Below, one piece after another: positions 17,121 through 25,664 of a stretch of 64,000 nucleotides of DNA. A program made the translations under genes and the position numbers. Position 1 is the stretch's first letter. Each line of letters starts with the position of its first letter. Source of the stretch: Amycolatopsis iheyensis (GTDB lineage Bacteria > Actinomycetota > Actinomycetes > Mycobacteriales > Pseudonocardiaceae); assembly GCF_024703995.1 (NCBI RefSeq), contig NZ_JAMXQV010000006.1, positions 186,001 to 250,000 of the forward strand, written 5' to 3'. Under the pieces are notes generated by a model. The model saw nothing but the letters and a program-made list of their open reading frames with translations. It searched no databases and was not told where the DNA came from.

Positions 17121-18057
17121 CCGCACGCAGGAACCGTTCGCCCGTCTTCGCCAGCTCGGCGGCCAGCTCCGGCGCGTCGAGCACCTCGAAGTCGACCTCG
17201 AGGAGCCCGAGGTACAGGCCGAGCATTTGAGCGTTGTCGGAGCCCACTTCCGCGACGCAGCGGTCCGGCCCCTCGGGCGTCACCTCGACCGCGATCGGCA
17301 GCCGAGCCCGGACGTGCTCCGCGGTGGCGTGCAGGCGCACCTTCGCGTGGAACCGCCAGGTCGCCGCGCCGGCACTGCGCTGGACGAACTGCGCGACGTC
17401 GCCCTCCGGCGGCTCGCGCGGGGTGAAGCGCGGCCCGTTCGGCACCTTCGGCGTCATGCGGTCGACGCGGAAGGTGCGCCAGTCGTCGCGGCCGGTGTCC
17501 CAGGCGACGAGGTACCAGCGCCGGCCCCAGCTGACCAGCCGGTGCGGCTCGACGTCGCGCCGGCTCGGCGTGTGCGTGTGGCTGGTGTAGCCGAACCGGA
17601 GCCGTTCGTTCGCGCGGATGGCCGCCGCGACCGCGGTCAGCACCTCGGCGTCGACCGCCGGACCGGCGCCGGGTATCGCGACCGTCGCGGCCTGCAGGGC
17701 GCGCACCCGGTGCCGCAGCCGCGACGGCAGCACCTGCTCCAGCTTGGCGAGCGCGCGCACCGACGTCTCGGCGATCCCGGAGACGCCGGTGGCAGTCCGC
17801 AGCCCGACCGCGACGGCCACCGCTTCGTCGTCGTCGAGCAGCAGGGGCGGCAGCTGCGCGCCCGCGCCGAGTCGGTAACCGCCCCGGACGCCGGGAGCGG
17901 CCTCGACGGGGTAGCCGAGCTCCCGCAGCTTGCCGACGTCGCTGCGGACGGTGCGCGCGGTGACGCCGAGCCGCTCGGCCAGGTCGGCACCGGTCCAGTC
18001 GCGGCGCGTCTCGAGCAGCGAGAGCAGCCGGAGCAGGCGGGCGGAGGTCTGCAGCAC
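17089..18057 (-). CDS. YafY-type HTH/WYL-domain transcriptional regulator
   Basis: A 322-residue regulator. Residues about 1-60 form a DeoR-like winged helix (SARLLRLLSLLETRRDWTGADLAERLGVTARTVRSDVGKL). The middle has a WYL-type region (RLRFGYTSHTHTPSRRDVEPHRLVSWGRRWYLVAWD), thought to sense nucleotides or other ligands, followed by a WCX extension. Start at GTG 18057. It is divergent from the epoxide hydrolase gene with a 62-bp gap, so it probably regulates that gene. Confidence 0.82.
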   Translation of the reverse strand: MLQTSARLLRLLSLLETRRDWTGADLAERLGVTARTVRSDVGKLRELGYPVEAAPGVRGGYRLGAGAQLPPLLLDDDEAVAVAVGLRTATGVSGIAETSVRALAKLEQVLPSRLRHRVRALQAATVAIPGAGPAVDAEVLTAVAAAIRANERLRFGYTSHTHTPSRRDVEPHRLVSWGRRWYLVAWDTGRDDWRTFRVDRMTPKVPNGPRFTPREPPEGDVAQFVQRSAGAATWRFHAKVRLHATAEHVRARLPIAVEVTPEGPDRCVAEVGSDNAQMLGLYLGLLEVDFEVLDAPELAAELAKTGERFLRAASAGSPPAPG

Positions 18058-18119
18058 CGGCCGAGGATCGCATGAATCGCGGAAGGAAGTCTTCCGCAAT
18101 GGCTCCTAACGTGCCGGGC

Positions 18120-19232
18120 ATGACGAAACCCTTTCGCATCGAGATCCCGCAGGCCGACCTCGACGACCTGCACCGGCGCCTCACCGAGGCCCGCTTCGCC
18201 GACCCGGTGCCGGGCGACGAGCCGGACTGGTCGCGCGGCATCCCCACCGCGGTGGTGCGGGAGCTGGCCGAGTACTGGCGCGACGGCTTCGACTGGCGCG
18301 CGCAGGAGGCGGCGCTCAACGGGTTCCCGCAGTTCACGACGGAGATCGACGGCCAGACCATCCACTTCCTGCACGTCCGCTCGACGGACCCGGACGCGGT
18401 CCCGCTGCTGCTGACCCACGGCTATCCCGGGTCGGTCGCCGAGTTCCTCGACGTCATCGGCCCGCTCACGGACTCCTTCCACGTCGTCGTCCCCTCCCTG
18501 CCCGGGTTCGGGTTTTCGACCCCGCTGAGCGGACCGGGCTGGGAGCTGGCGCGCACGACCGACGCGTTCGCCGAGCTGATGACGAGGCTCGGCTACGACC
18601 GGTTCGGCGCGCAGGGCGGCGACATCGGCGCGGGCGTCACCGGACGGCTCGCGGCGGTGTACCCGGAGCGCGTGCTCGGCACGCACGTCAACAGCGACCG
18701 CGGCACGATCGCGCTGGCGGGGGAGCAGCTGCCGCTGCCGGCGGACCTCACCCCGGCGGAGCAGGCCGAACTGGACGCCGCCCGGGAGGCGTGGCAGGCG
18801 GGGCGCGGGTACCTCGACCTCCAGTCGCACCGGCCGGAGACGATCGCGGCCGCGCTCACCGACTCACCGGTCGGGCAGCTGGCGTGGATCGCGGAGAAGT
18901 TCGAGGCCTGGACGAACCCGGCCGGCGGCGTCGACCGCGACCGCCTGCTCACGAACGTGAGCCTGTACTGGTTCACCCGCAGCGGCGCGACGGCGGCGCG
19001 GTTCCTCTACGAGGCCGCGCATTCCGGACACGGCTGGCTGGCGCCGTCGGACGTCCCGGCGGGCTGGGCGGTGTTCGACTCCTCACCGGTGGTGCGGCGG
19101 ATCATGGACCCGGAGGAGAAGATCGCGCACTGGTCGGAGTTCGCGGAAGGTGGCCACTTCGCGGCGATGGAGGAGCCCGAGCTGCTGGTGGCGGACATCC
19201 GCGCGTTCTTCCGCGGCCTGGCGCCGCGGTAG
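18120..19232 (+). CDS. Epoxide hydrolase (EHN family)
   Basis: A 370-residue alpha/beta hydrolase with the N-terminal EHN region (FRIEIPQADLDDLHRRLTEARF, DEPDWSRGIP) typical of microsomal-type epoxide hydrolases. Catalytic parts: oxyanion loop LLTHGYPGSV, nucleophile Asp in GAQGGDIGAGV and base His in FAEGGHFAAMEEP. It would open epoxides to diols in the cytosol. ATG 18120 fits the start of the conserved region; there is no strong ribosome binding site. It sits next to a divergent WYL regulator. Confidence 0.85.
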   Translation: MTKPFRIEIPQADLDDLHRRLTEARFADPVPGDEPDWSRGIPTAVVRELAEYWRDGFDWRAQEAALNGFPQFTTEIDGQTIHFLHVRSTDPDAVPLLLTHGYPGSVAEFLDVIGPLTDSFHVVVPSLPGFGFSTPLSGPGWELARTTDAFAELMTRLGYDRFGAQGGDIGAGVTGRLAAVYPERVLGTHVNSDRGTIALAGEQLPLPADLTPAEQAELDAAREAWQAGRGYLDLQSHRPETIAAALTDSPVGQLAWIAEKFEAWTNPAGGVDRDRLLTNVSLYWFTRSGATAARFLYEAAHSGHGWLAPSDVPAGWAVFDSSPVVRRIMDPEEKIAHWSEFAEGGHFAAMEEPELLVADIRAFFRGLAPR

Positions 19233-19247
19233 GCCAGAATCGGCGGC

Positions 19248-22244
19248 GTGGAGTTCGCGATCCTCGGGCCGGTCGAAGCCCGTCGTCCCGACGGGACCGT
19301 CGTCGCGCTCGGCGGGCCGCAGCTGCGGGGTCTGCTCGCCCTGCTCGCGCTCGATGCCGGGCGGGTCGTCAGCGCCGAGCGGCTCATCGACGGCCTGCAC
19401 GGCGAGCACCCGCCCGACGGCGCCGCCGACGCGCTGCAGTCGCAGGTTTCGCGGCTGCGGCGACGGCTGCGGGACGGCGGCGCGCCCGACGGGCTCGTCG
19501 AGTTCACCCCCGCCGGGTACCGGCTCGCCGTCGAGCCGGCCGACGTCGACGTCCACCGCTTCGAACGCCTCACCGGCCAGGCACGGGAAACCGCCGATCC
19601 CGCCACGAAGCTCGACCTGCTCACCGAAGCCCTCGCGCTCTGGCGTGGACCGGCGCTCGACGGCCTCGCCGACCCACCCCGCGCCGCGCGGCTGGCCGAG
19701 CTGCGCCTCGCCGCGACCGAAGACCGCGTCGAAGCCAGGCTCGCGCTCGGGCACCACGACCGGCTCGTCGCCGAACTCCGTGCGCTCGCCGGTGACCACC
19801 CGCTGCGTGAGCGGCTCACCGCCCAGCTCATGCGCGCCCTGCACGGCAGCGGCCGGTCCGCCGAAGCGCTCCAGGTGTTCGCCGAGATCCGCGAGCGGCT
19901 CGCCGACGAACTCGGGGCCGACCCGTCGACCGAGCTCGCCGAGGCGCACGTCGCCGTCCTGCGGGCTGCCGCGCCCGCTCCGGCGCGGCAGGTGCCGGCG
20001 CCGCTCACGGGATTCGTCGCACGAGACGAACTCACGCAGCTGAAATCGGCCCTCGGCGACGCCCGGCTCGTCACGCTCACCGGACCGGGCGGCGCGGGCA
20101 AGACCCGGCTGGCCGCCGAGACCGCGGGCCGCGAAGCCGGCGAAGTGTGTTTCGTCGAGCTCGCGACGACGACCGAGGTCGCCCGGGTCGTCCTCGCCGC
20201 GCTCGGCCTGCGCGAACAAGGCGTCCTGGCCCCGGGTGCGCCGCCGGATCCGGCTGATCGGCTCGCCGCCGCCCTCGCCGACCGGCCGCTGCTGCTGGTC
20301 CTCGACAACTGCGAACACGTCGTCGACGAGGTCGCGCGGCTGGTCCGGCGGCTGCTCGCCGGCTGCGCCGGCCTGCGTGTGCTCGCCACCAGCCGGGAGG
20401 CGCTCGGCCTGACCGGCGAACGGCTGGTGCCGGTCGGCGCGCTGCCCGCCGAGGCGGCGGCGCGGCTGTTCGCCGACCGCGCCGAGGCCGTCGCCCCCGG
20501 GCAGGCGCTCGACCCGGGCGCGGTCACGCGGATCTGCGCCGCCCTCGACGGCCTGCCCCTGGCCATCGAGCTGGCCGCCGCGCGGCTGCGGTCGATGTCG
20601 GCGACCGACGTCGCCGCGCGGCTCGGCGACCGCTTCGGGCTGCTCTCGCGCGGGGACCGGACCGCCGAGCCGCGGCACCGGACGCTGCGCGGCGTCGTCG
20701 AGTGGAGCTGGGACCTGCTCGACCCGGACGAACGCCGGCTCGCCGGCCGGTTTTCGGTGTTCGCCGGGGGCGCGCGGCTCGACACCGTCGAGCGGGTCTG
20801 CGACGCGTCCGAGCCGGTGCTGACCGGGCTCGTCGAGAAGTCCTTTGTGGACTTCGCCGGCGGCCGGTACCGGATGCTGGAGACCATCCGCGCGTTCTGC
20901 GCCGAGCAGGACGAAGACCGGCACGCGGCGCACGCGCGGCACTTCCTGGACCTCGCCCGCGCGGCCGAGCCGAAGCTGCGCGGGCGAGACCAGCTCACGG
21001 CGCTCGCGGAGCTGTCCGCCGAACACGCGAACCTGCGCGCGGCGCTGCACTGGAGCGCCGGCGAAGCACCGGAACTGGCCCTGCGGCTGATCGCCGCGCT
21101 GACCTGGTACTGGTGGCTGCGCGGCCTGCGCAGCGAGGCGACGCCGTTCGCGGACGCCGTGCTCGCCGCCGTCGGCCCCGAACCGCCGCCCGGGCTGGCC
21201 GAGGAGTACGTCCTCTGCCTGATCCACGCGTCGGACACCGACGTCGAGCTCGAGCCGATCCTGCACACGCTCGACGAGCTGGCGCACCCGTACCTCTTCC
21301 TGCTGTGGGCGTTTTCCCCGCGCACCAAGGCGAAGGACGGCCAGCGGCTGGCCGCGCTGGTCGGCGACGACCCGTGGGCGCGGGCGTTCACCGGGATCGG
21401 CGACGGCCTCGGCGCGCAGTACCGCGGCCGGATCGCCGAAGCCGAGACGCACTTTTCGGCGTCATTGGCGGGTTTCCGCGCGCTCGGCGACCGCTGGGGT
21501 GAGGCCAGCGCGCTGGAGAAGCTCGCGGAGTTCGCGGACTGGCGCGGCGACCACGCGCGGTTCCGGCAGCTCATGGACGAGTCCGTCCGGCTGGCGGGCG
21601 AGCTCGGCGCCGTCGAAGACGCCGCCGACCTGCTCTGCCGCCGCGCCGACGGCGTGCTGAGAGCGGGGGACGCCGACGCCGCGCGCGCCGACTACGAAGC
21701 CGCCGCCGAGCTGGCCCGCGCGGCCGGGACGCCGTTGACGCTCGCCCGGGCCCGCGGTGGGCTCGGCGAGGTCGCGCGGCACGCGGGCGACCTGACCGCG
21801 GCCCGGCGCTGGTACTCCTCGGCGATCGGCCTGGCCGGCGACTCGGTCACCGGCGGTGAGACGCGCATCCGGCTCCACACCGGCTTCGGCTGGACGGCGG
21901 CCGCGGCCGGCGACCTCGACGAGGCGACCGGGCTCCACCAGGAGGCCCTGGCCACCGCCCTCGAGCACGGGAACCTGCCGGGTGCGGCCCAGGCCATCGA
22001 AGGGCTCGCGGGGGTGCTCGCCGAGCGGGCCGAGGACGAGCGGGCCGCGTTCCTGCTCGGCGTCGCCGTCGGGCTGCGGGGCGCGTCGGTCACCGGGGAC
22101 GCCGACGTCGCGTCCGTGACCGCCGGGGTGCGCTCGCGGATCGGCGCTCCCGCCTATGCCGAGGCCTTCGAGCGCGGCCGCGAAATGCCGCCTGAGCAGG
22201 CGCTCGAGGAGTTCGGTCAGCGGCGGTTCGCGCTCGGTTCGTGA
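19248..22244 (+). CDS. AfsR/SARP-type regulator with BTAD, NB-ARC and TPR domains
   Basis: A 998-residue regulator. It opens with a SARP winged helix (VEFAILGPVEARRPDGTVVALGGPQLRGLLALLAL), then a bacterial transcription activator domain to about residue 245, an NB-ARC ATPase with P-loop TGPGGAGKT near residues 279-287 and LLLVLDNCEHVVDEV, and a C-terminal TPR-rich half. Such proteins activate secondary metabolism or stress genes. It is followed after 31 bp by an FAD monooxygenase gene on the same strand, which may be its target or operon partner. GTG 19248 gives the typical SARP N-terminus. Confidence 0.85.
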   Translation: MEFAILGPVEARRPDGTVVALGGPQLRGLLALLALDAGRVVSAERLIDGLHGEHPPDGAADALQSQVSRLRRRLRDGGAPDGLVEFTPAGYRLAVEPADVDVHRFERLTGQARETADPATKLDLLTEALALWRGPALDGLADPPRAARLAELRLAATEDRVEARLALGHHDRLVAELRALAGDHPLRERLTAQLMRALHGSGRSAEALQVFAEIRERLADELGADPSTELAEAHVAVLRAAAPAPARQVPAPLTGFVARDELTQLKSALGDARLVTLTGPGGAGKTRLAAETAGREAGEVCFVELATTTEVARVVLAALGLREQGVLAPGAPPDPADRLAAALADRPLLLVLDNCEHVVDEVARLVRRLLAGCAGLRVLATSREALGLTGERLVPVGALPAEAAARLFADRAEAVAPGQALDPGAVTRICAALDGLPLAIELAAARLRSMSATDVAARLGDRFGLLSRGDRTAEPRHRTLRGVVEWSWDLLDPDERRLAGRFSVFAGGARLDTVERVCDASEPVLTGLVEKSFVDFAGGRYRMLETIRAFCAEQDEDRHAAHARHFLDLARAAEPKLRGRDQLTALAELSAEHANLRAALHWSAGEAPELALRLIAALTWYWWLRGLRSEATPFADAVLAAVGPEPPPGLAEEYVLCLIHASDTDVELEPILHTLDELAHPYLFLLWAFSPRTKAKDGQRLAALVGDDPWARAFTGIGDGLGAQYRGRIAEAETHFSASLAGFRALGDRWGEASALEKLAEFADWRGDHARFRQLMDESVRLAGELGAVEDAADLLCRRADGVLRAGDADAARADYEAAAELARAAGTPLTLARARGGLGEVARHAGDLTAARRWYSSAIGLAGDSVTGGETRIRLHTGFGWTAAAAGDLDEATGLHQEALATALEHGNLPGAAQAIEGLAGVLAERAEDERAAFLLGVAVGLRGASVTGDADVASVTAGVRSRIGAPAYAEAFERGREMPPEQALEEFGQRRFALGS

Positions 22245-22275
22245 GCGGTTGGCGGCCGCGGCCACCGTTCGGGGC

Positions 22276-23496
22276 ATGACGAAGCACATCCTGATCTCCG
22301 GCGCCAGTGTCGCCGGCCCCGCCCTCGCCTGGTGGCTGCACCACCACGGCTTCCGCGCCACCGTCGTCGAGCGGGCGCCGAGCCTGCGTGAAGGCGGCTA
22401 CAAGGTCGACATCCGGGGCGTCGCGGTCGACGTCGTCCGCCGGATGGGCCTGCTGGAGCAGGTGCGCGCGGCGAGCACCGACATGCGCGGCGCGGCGTTC
22501 GTGAACAAGCGCGGCAAGCAGATCGCGACCCTCGACGCCGACACGTTCGGCTTCCGCCACGGCGACGACACCGAGATCCTCCGCGGCGACCTCGCGAAGA
22601 TTCTCTACGAGCACACCCGCGACGACGTCGAGTACGTGTTCGGCGACTGGATCACGGCGCTGGACCAGCACGCCGACGGCGTCGAGGTGACGTTCGCCCA
22701 CGGCGCCCCGCGCAAGTTCGACCTGGTCGTCGGCGCCGACGGGCTGCACTCCGGGGTGCGCGCGCTGGCGTTCGGCCCGGAGGAGGAGTTCCTCCGCCGG
22801 TTCGACGCCTACATCTCGATCTCGACGGTCCCGAACACGCACCGGCTGGACCGCTGGGAGCTGCTGCACTCGGCGGCCGCGGGCAGGATGGTGAACGTCT
22901 ACAGCACGGCCGGCGCGGCCGACGCGAAGGCGGCGTTCTGGTTCAGCGCGCCGCCGCTGGCCTACGACCGCCGCGACGTCGAGAGCCAGAAGGACCTGGT
23001 GGCCGGCCAGTTCGCCGGGCTGGGCTGGGAGATCCCGGCGTTGCTCGACGCGCTTCGCGAGGCCGACGACTTCTACTTCGACCCGGTCTGCCAGATCGTG
23101 ATGGATCGCCTGTCGACCGGCCGGGTGACCCTGCTCGGCGACGCGGGCTACTGCCCGTCCCCGGCGTCGGGCCAGGGGACGAGCCTGGCGCTGGCGGGCG
23201 CGTACGTCCTGGCCGGCGAGCTGGCGACCGACTTCGCGGCGGCGCTTCCGCGGTACGAGGCGGAAATGCGGCCCTACATCGAGAAGAACCAGGCCCTGGC
23301 GAAGACGGCGTTGCGCGGGATCATCCCGCAGTCCCGCGCGTTCGCGTGGTTCAACACCCGGATGATCAAGCTGATGCCGTACCTCCCGGGCCGCAACCGC
23401 GTCCTGGAGCAGATGGCCCGCCCGATCCGCGAGGCGGCGAACGCGTTGGTGCTCAAGGAGTTCCGTTCTCCAGCGGATCGTGCCCCCAGCTCATGA
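22276..23496 (+). CDS. FAD-dependent aromatic-type monooxygenase
   Basis: A 406-residue group A flavoprotein monooxygenase: Rossmann motif HILISGASVAGPALAWWL, the DG motif VVGADGLHSGVR and the FAD-ribityl GD motif VTLLGDAGYCPSPASGQG. This branch includes oxidases of natural products and antibiotics, but the substrate cannot be assigned. ATG 22276 lies 31 bp after the AfsR-like gene. Its 3' end overlaps by 44 nt a short opposite-strand gene. Confidence 0.85.
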   Translation: MTKHILISGASVAGPALAWWLHHHGFRATVVERAPSLREGGYKVDIRGVAVDVVRRMGLLEQVRAASTDMRGAAFVNKRGKQIATLDADTFGFRHGDDTEILRGDLAKILYEHTRDDVEYVFGDWITALDQHADGVEVTFAHGAPRKFDLVVGADGLHSGVRALAFGPEEEFLRRFDAYISISTVPNTHRLDRWELLHSAAAGRMVNVYSTAGAADAKAAFWFSAPPLAYDRRDVESQKDLVAGQFAGLGWEIPALLDALREADDFYFDPVCQIVMDRLSTGRVTLLGDAGYCPSPASGQGTSLALAGAYVLAGELATDFAAALPRYEAEMRPYIEKNQALAKTALRGIIPQSRAFAWFNTRMIKLMPYLPGRNRVLEQMARPIREAANALVLKEFRSPADRAPSS

Positions 23497-23611
23497 GCGA
23501 GTACCGCGAGGTGCCGGCGGCGGTCTGGTCGGTCTTCAGCCGGTCTTCGAGCTGCTTGGCGGTCATGGTGACGTTCTCGCCGAACTCGCGGCGCGTTTCC
23601 TCGTCGTCCAT
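23453..23611 (-). CDS. Small DUF3140-like protein
   Basis: A 52-residue acidic protein. DDEETRREFGENVTMTAKQLEDRLKTDQ resembles the N-terminal half of DUF3140 proteins (EFxxxVNMxxxELExWLxTDxS), of which it keeps only the first part; the end SRYSLMSWGHDPLENGTP does not. A GGGTAT box on the minus strand (23626-23621) would start the message at the ATG itself. It is divergent from the DUF2945 gene, a pairing that makes sense for stress-inducible small proteins. It overlaps the end of the monooxygenase gene. Confidence 0.5.
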   Translation of the reverse strand: MDDEETRREFGENVTMTAKQLEDRLKTDQTAAGTSRYSLMSWGHDPLENGTP

Positions 23612-23620
23612 CCGGGACGC

Positions 23621-23643
23621 ATACCCGCTGCGATCAGGGGTAT
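23621..23643. promoter_or_regulatory. Divergent GGGTAT boxes between DUF3140-like and DUF2945 genes
   Basis: GGGTAT is found on the plus strand at 23638-23643 and, as its complement ATACCC, at 23621-23626, forming an inverted repeat (GCATACCC / GGGTATGC) with one -10-like box facing each gene. The -35 regions do not match GTTT, so SigB/SigF control is only suggested. Confidence 0.35.
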
Positions 23644-23666
23644 GCCCACCCGAGGAGGTGGCTCTC

Positions 23667-23876
23667 ATGAGCAAGGACTTCGCGAAGGGCGACCGCGTGC
23701 GCTGGGACGCGGGCAACCAGAGCTCGGTGGGCACGGTCGAAGAAAAGATCACCAAGGACACTCACGCCGGCAAGCGCGATGTGAAGGCGTCGCCCGAGGA
23801 GCCGCAGTACCTCGTCAAGAGCGAGAAGACCGGGAGGACCGCCGTGCACCACCCGGACAAGCTGCACAAGGCCTAA
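23667..23876 (+). CDS. DUF2945 / hypervirulence-associated TUDOR-domain protein
   Basis: A 69-residue basic protein, MSKDFAKGDRVRWDAGN followed by GTVEEKITKDT and YLVKSEKTGRTAVHHPDKL, which is the DUF2945 family with a small SH3/Tudor-like barrel; biochemical role unknown. ATG 23667 has GAGGAGG about 10 nt upstream. It shares a divergent control region carrying GGGTAT boxes, suggesting stress regulation. The 3' end overlaps the convergent HIT gene by 4 nt. Confidence 0.8.
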   Translation: MSKDFAKGDRVRWDAGNQSSVGTVEEKITKDTHAGKRDVKASPEEPQYLVKSEKTGRTAVHHPDKLHKA

Positions 23877-24322
23877 CGCGCCGCCCGCACCTTCTCCGCC
23901 ACCGCCGCCAGCTCCGCGCGGTCGCGGATGCGCCAGTCGGCGTCGAGGACGAAGCCGTCCTGTGGGTGGCGGGGGATCACGTGCAGGTGGACGTGGAGGA
24001 TCTCCTGGCCCGCCGCCCGGCCGTCGGCCAGGAACAGGTTGATGCCGTCGCAGCGCAGGTCCGTGCGGCGCACCGCCGCCGCGAGGCGCTGGGCGATCGT
24101 GAACATGCGGGCGCCCGCCTCGGGCGGGAGGGCCGCCAGGTCCTCGTGGTGGGCGCGGGGGAGCACCAGCAGGTGGCCGGTGGTCACCGGGCGCAGGTCG
24201 ACGATGCCCACGAACTCGTCGTCCTCGTGCACGAACGACGCCGGGGCGTCGCCCGCGGCGATTGCGCAGAACACGCACCGGCCGTCGGGGGTGGTCTCGG
24301 GCAGCGGTGGTGGCTTGGGCAT
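23873..24322 (-). CDS. HIT-family nucleotide hydrolase/transferase
   Basis: A 149-residue HIT protein: CVFCAIAAGDAPASFVHEDDEFVGIVDLRP at the front and the His-triad HVHLHVIPRH near the end, where the middle His attacks a nucleotide phosphate. GHLLVLPRAHHEDL is also typical. Substrates are probably dinucleoside polyphosphates or AMP-amines. Start at ATG 24322; the longer in-frame start is not supported by a ribosome binding site. Next to a PucR regulator gene, without evident link. Confidence 0.85.
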   Translation of the reverse strand: MPKPPPLPETTPDGRCVFCAIAAGDAPASFVHEDDEFVGIVDLRPVTTGHLLVLPRAHHEDLAALPPEAGARMFTIAQRLAAAVRRTDLRCDGINLFLADGRAAGQEILHVHLHVIPRHPQDGFVLDADWRIRDRAELAAVAEKVRAAR

Positions 24323-24377
24323 GCCGGCGACCGTAGCGAACCCCTCACGCCGCTGCAGGTGCACCGCGTGGAGGGGC

Positions 24378-25493
24378 TCAGCCCGTCGAGCTGAGCCACC
24401 GGTGCAGTGCCCACCACGGCCGCACCGCGTCGAGCACCCGGCCGCCGCTGTTTTCCGCCAGGACCAACGGGGTCAGCTCCGCCAGCCGGTCCAGCCGGTA
24501 CCGGACCGTGTTCGGGTGCAGGTGCAGGTGCTCGGCCGTGGGACGCAGGCGCCGGCCGTGATCCAGGTACGCCAGGGCCGTCGCCGCCAGCTCGTGGTGG
24601 AACGCGTTCCCGGGATCGAGGGCGCCGAGCAGCGTCGACGTCAGCAGGTCGCCGAGCAGCGGCTGGGCGCTCAGCGCGACTTCGCCCGCCAGCGCCGTGA
24701 GGTCGTGGTACCCGCGGCCGGCGATCCGCGCCGCCGCCGTGCAGAGGCCGTGCACCTCGCGCAGCGCGGGCACCGCCGCCGGGGGCGCGACGACCAGCAG
24801 GACGTCGTCCGCCAGCGGGATCCCCGCCGGTGGCCGGGCCGCCAAGCCGGTGAGCCGGCCTTCGACCAGGCCGTAGACCCCGCCGAACTCCAGCAGTGCC
24901 TGCTCGAGCACGCGGGCCTGCGCCGGATCGCTGACGTCGGACACCACGCAGCAGTACTGCCCTTCGGGTGGCAGGCCCGCCCGCCGGAGCTCCTCGGGCG
25001 CCGGCGGGTGCCCGGCGAGCAGGAGCGTCCGCAGCAGCTGGGTCCGCGCGTCGCGCACCGTGCGGGACAGCTGGAGCTCCGCGGCGTGGTAGCCCTTGAC
25101 GATGTGGTGCTCCAGCGCGCCGGTGTAGCGGTCGGCGTCGAGGATCGTCTCCAGGATGGCGTCGTCCGGCACCCCCGCGGCGCGGGCGCGTTCGACGGCC
25201 ACGCGGGCCGCGTGCGTGCGGCCCGCCTGAACCCCGCGCAGGAGTTCGGTGAGCGGGACACCCTGGGCGGCGCGGTCGGCGCCCAGCGCCTCCGCGGTGG
25301 TGTAGTCCCCTTGACCGGGACTGGCCGTCGCGCGCAGGGCCGCCGACAGCAGAACCTGGATGTGCCGCCGGTTTTCGGCCTCCGGCAGGCGGGCGACCGC
25401 GGGTGACTTGCCGCGTGCCACCTTGACCAGCTCGTCCACCACGGTCTCGTCCGCGGCCATCGCGTCGAGGATCCGCCGGAGCAGCGGCGTCAC
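24378..25493 (-). CDS. PucR/CdaR-family transcriptional regulator
   Basis: A 371-residue regulator with an N-terminal helical sensor part (LLRRILDAMAADETVVDELV), a central GGDEF-like region and a C-terminal PucR helix-turn-helix (LRPTAEHLHLHPNTVRYRLDRLAELT). GTG 25493 has GGAGGAGG just upstream on the minus strand. A perfect inverted repeat lies about 20 bp further upstream and may be its own operator. It is divergent from the secreted beta-propeller gene at 25665, a plausible target. Confidence 0.82.
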   Translation of the reverse strand: MTPLLRRILDAMAADETVVDELVKVARGKSPAVARLPEAENRRHIQVLLSAALRATASPGQGDYTTAEALGADRAAQGVPLTELLRGVQAGRTHAARVAVERARAAGVPDDAILETILDADRYTGALEHHIVKGYHAAELQLSRTVRDARTQLLRTLLLAGHPPAPEELRRAGLPPEGQYCCVVSDVSDPAQARVLEQALLEFGGVYGLVEGRLTGLAARPPAGIPLADDVLLVVAPPAAVPALREVHGLCTAAARIAGRGYHDLTALAGEVALSAQPLLGDLLTSTLLGALDPGNAFHHELAATALAYLDHGRRLRPTAEHLHLHPNTVRYRLDRLAELTPLVLAENSGGRVLDAVRPWWALHRWLSSTG

Positions 25494-25511
25494 GGCACCT
25501 CCTCCGAGAAG

Positions 25512-25530
25512 TTGTGGCACAGCCACAACC
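25512..25530. promoter_or_regulatory. Perfect inverted repeat in the PucR/beta-propeller intergenic region
   Basis: GTTGTGGC (25512-25519), ACA, GCCACAAC (25523-25530). It is an 8-bp perfect dyad in the 171-bp gap between the divergent PucR gene and the beta-propeller gene, and a likely binding site for the PucR protein. The rest of the gap shows no further clear signal. Confidence 0.55.
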
Positions 25531-25664
25531 CGCCGCCCGCGACGTTGGGCGATCGGCCCTACCGGAGGAGCTCCCGGGGCCGGTTATCGTGGCATACCGG
25601 ACAGTAACCCCTGTCCCGCGCAAAAACCACCGCCGCACCTGTTCAGCGTCGAAAGGTGTCTTCC

